DNA of 64,000 bases. Source: Marisa cornuarietis (taxonomy: Eukaryota; Mollusca; Gastropoda; Architaenioglossa; Ampullariidae). A model generated the notes under the pieces. It saw only the letters and a program-made list of their open reading frames with translations, did no database searches and was not told the DNA's origin. The first letter of the stretch is position 1. Each line of letters begins with the position of its first letter. A program made the translations under genes and the position numbers. The stretch is taken from contig SMMW01000153.1 in assembly GCA_004794655.1 (NCBI GenBank), positions 2,614,501-2,678,500 of the forward strand, given 5' to 3'. This document shows positions 61,829 through 64,000 of the stretch, in pieces.

Positions 61829-62196
61829 TATTCTGGGCAGTTATTAACCTGACAGGGTAAATATACCAATTTTCCACTGAAGCCTTTTGACGAGTGGGCG
61901 ACCTTGTTATATGTCACTGAAGGGTGGAGACTCTGTCATACTTCACTGAACAATTCTCCGCGGAGTGTAGCTTCCTTCCCAACCTGATTTCTGTTGATTG
62001 ACCGGAGAGGGGGAACGAATAAGGGAGCGGGAAATGGTGGAGGAGAAAGGGAGGAAGACAAAAGGGGAGATAAGGCTACTGCACCCTCGAGGTCCTCGCC
62101 AGGAACAAATCCACTTGAAGCGTTTGCACCCATGCCATAAATCCAGTGTAAGTGTGTATGTGAGTAGACAGATATGATTGTAAGCCTACGTGTACA

Positions 62197-62252
62197 TGTG
62201 TGTGTGTGTGTGTGTGTGTTTGTGTCTGCATCTGTGTGTTTGTGTCTGTATC

Positions 62253-62286
<34 letters not shown>

Positions 62287-62420
62287 TATGTGTTTGTGTC
62301 TGTATCTGTGTGTGTTTGTGTGTGTGTGTGTTTGTATGTGTTTGTGTGTTTGTGTCTGTATCTGTGTGTGTTTGTGTGTCTGTGTCTTTGTCTGTGTGTG
62401 TGTGCGTGTGTGCACGTGCA
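62197..62420. repeat. GT-rich simple repeat with interspersed CTGTATCT
   Basis: Irregular (GT)n interrupted by TTTGTGTCTGTATCTGTG-type pieces. It produces Cys/Val-rich frames on plus and His/Thr-rich frames on minus that are not genes. Confidence 0.9.
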
Positions 62421-62435
62421 GAGGGTCAGGTGCAC

Positions 62436-62589
62436 CCTGATTTCTGATGTCCAGAGCAATCAGCTCCACAGGAGTCAAGTTCTTAGTTTCTTTTACTCCA
62501 CCGACCACATCGTCAGACTCGGTGTCTATCACTTCAAGACCACAGCCCTGGACAAGACTTGTGTCATAACTACGATGTGATTTATAGCC
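62436..62589 (-). CDS. Candidate internal exon of an unidentified gene
   Basis: On the minus strand, an acceptor (GTGACAGTCATAG) is followed by an open frame of 51 codons plus one base, and the exon closes at a donor (CAGG then GTGCAC). It reads GYKSHRSYDTSLVQGCGLEV, then IDTESDDVVGGVKETKN and LTPVELIALDIRNQ. Amino-acid composition is protein-like and unlike the simple repeat on its 3' side. The family was not recognised. The donor runs directly into GT-rich repeat, which weakens the call. Confidence 0.35.
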
Positions 62590-63149
62590 CTATGACTGTC
62601 ACTGACGCAGGGTGGGGGGGGTGGTGTGGGCAGCGCCAGAACAAGGCTCAAAGCGCTTTACAGAAACGAGAAACAGACTGAATCACCCACAACCATATTC
62701 ACACATAACAGACTCTCATTGCTACAAGACACCCGCTCTTGATATAATCTTATGTGAGAAATGAGTAATGAATATAATCTCATGGGGCAATAAGTACTTT
62801 GAGAGACCCTACGCCCTCGAAGGATCGTTTATTCTTAAAATTTGTTTTGTTTGGTGATTATTTTTTTTTCTAAGTCAGAGACCAGAGATAAAGCCTTTCC
62901 GTTGGGGAATTTATTATTACTCTAATTATATAAATTAGGGTTTAAGAATGTGATGTTTATCAAAAAACAATTATGTTATAAATGTTTTCAAGTCACTGTA
63001 ATTGTCAGAAAATTCAAATTTGGCGAAAGGTGGGCAAAAATAAACTAGTTTTCTCTGCTGACAGTGAGGACGTTAACCTAGACGACCGTAACAGATCGCA
63101 CTGATATAGGGCTAGGCTTTACCTTTGTCTTCTGGGGAGGAAGGGGTTA

Positions 63150-63310
63150 AGGGTCTTTTACACTAAGCCAGTTACTAAAGCTATGTTATGGCCAAGCAGT
63201 CAGCCCTGTAAAGGGATGTCATACGCAGAGAAAAAAAACCAGCATGTCCAAGACGAGATGTGAACCCAGACAGCCGTATTGGTGACAGGCTCTTGTTGCC
63301 AAACTAGACC
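63150..63310 (-). mobile_element. SINE family 1, decayed copy
   Basis: It matches 6690-6870: CAGTCAGCCCTGTAAAGGGATG, CAAGACGAGATGTGAACCCA and GTATTGGTGACAGGC, in the same order. Confidence 0.65.
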
Positions 63311-63656
63311 TCGTCTGTCTTTTGAGGACTTGACAAAAAGAAAAGTGGACTGATTATAGTTTTATAGTCGACGTCGACGATGCTGCTACTGATGATTATG
63401 ATGATTTTGTTACACTCAAATGTCCTTGGTGTCTCACCCCCAAACCATCCCTGAAAATAATTCAGAACACGTCCACCTCAAGAGTTATTGTTAAACAGAT
63501 TCCAGGAATCTATAAACGCCCCTAAGGAAGATTGTACTTCTTTGTCTGCAAATAAATCCCTTTTCTGCAGTGATATTTTCTGTTAAAGGCATAATCTGTT
63601 TCTGATTTAGAACTACACTTCTTCTTTCCCGAGAACGAGAAAATGCTTTCTATGTT

Positions 63657-63937
63657 TCAGTCGCTACAGTTTTTCTTGACTGACTCTTGATATCGACAGA
63701 CGTGTCTCTCTTTGTGGCTGCATTTTTCGATGAAGGGATAGCACCTACCACTCGATTCTAGCTCATCCCTAGGTGTTGTATTCCCTGTGGGGCATTGTAC
63801 CCAGTAAGCCACAAGTATTCTGTGATGTGGATCAAAGGTTTGTTTGCACGACACTTGAGTGGGTGGCGAGGACCTCAAGACAGCGAGGTTTGTACCCCAT
63901 AGTTTTGTCACCAGCGTACCGCGAAGACACTGACATG
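63657..63937 (-). CDS. Candidate C-terminal exon of a cysteine-rich, possibly secreted protein
   Basis: After an acceptor-like CTATCTGTTTAAG (minus strand) the frame is open for about 92 codons to a TGA at 63659-63657. It contains eight cysteines (for example CQCLRG, VSCKQTF, WVQCPTGN, GRCYPFIEKC, HVCRY and NCSD) spaced as in small extracellular domains, plus an NxT sequon (GNTT). I do not recognise the fold. Upstream of the acceptor the frame hits TAA, so the exon boundary is plausible. Remaining exons would lie beyond the window end. Confidence 0.35.
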
Positions 63938-64000
63938 CTTAAACAGATAGCTGACTACCCGCTAGTACCCTGGAGTGGTCGTTTACCCAGAAAGGGTGTG

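Overview
The window looks like nuclear DNA from a lophotrochozoan animal, most likely a gastropod mollusc. Coding exons are short and split by introns with GT/AG boundaries. Several tRNA-derived SINEs, LINE, hAT and LTR-type fragments and long microsatellites are present, and there is no bacterial-style gene packing. The organism call is inference from gene families and repeat style.

Four multi-exon loci could be assembled by hand with every splice junction in phase. (1) GT-A, 8870..14084 (+), and (2) GT-B, 28885..32063 (+), are tandem paralogues of a type II membrane glycosyltransferase with a DXD sugar-nucleotide motif (GT32/A4GALT-like). They have the same three-exon structure, and their middle exons are both exactly 495 bp. 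(3) Between them on the minus strand, 21257..23941, lies a complete five-coding-exon cytosolic sulfotransferase (SULT). Its splice sites are intact but it carries three in-frame stops, so it is probably a young pseudogene. (4) 36577..47343 (+) is SLX1, the GIY-YIG/RING structure-specific endonuclease subunit, in six exons over almost 11 kb.

At the edges there are three single-exon candidates on the minus strand that I could not name: 1..161, 62436..62589 and 63657..63937 (cysteine-rich).

Layout: 0-8.8 kb is a terminal exon, a decayed CR1/L2-type LINE, a SINE and an RTE-like remnant. 8.8-14.1 kb is GT-A, with an LTR-like element in intron 1. 14-21 kb holds dispersed repeats. 21.2-24 kb is the SULT pseudogene. 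24-28.8 kb is repeats including a LINE RNase H fragment. 28.9-32.3 kb is GT-B, with a SINE whose target-site duplication includes the GT-B stop codon. 32.5-34.3 kb is a second copy of the LTR-like element, carrying a 68-bp minisatellite. 36.5-47.4 kb is SLX1, whose introns hold two hAT elements, two SINEs, a gag fragment and a LINE 3' end. 48-64 kb is largely satellite and microsatellite DNA, a MITE with 28-bp inverted repeats, SINEs and the last two candidate exons.

I saw no undescribed multi-gene system. The most informative signals are the exon-restricted homogenisation of the two glycosyltransferase paralogues, the sulfotransferase with perfect splicing but three stops, and an LTR-like repeat whose primer-site-like motif lies inside a conserved inverted repeat.
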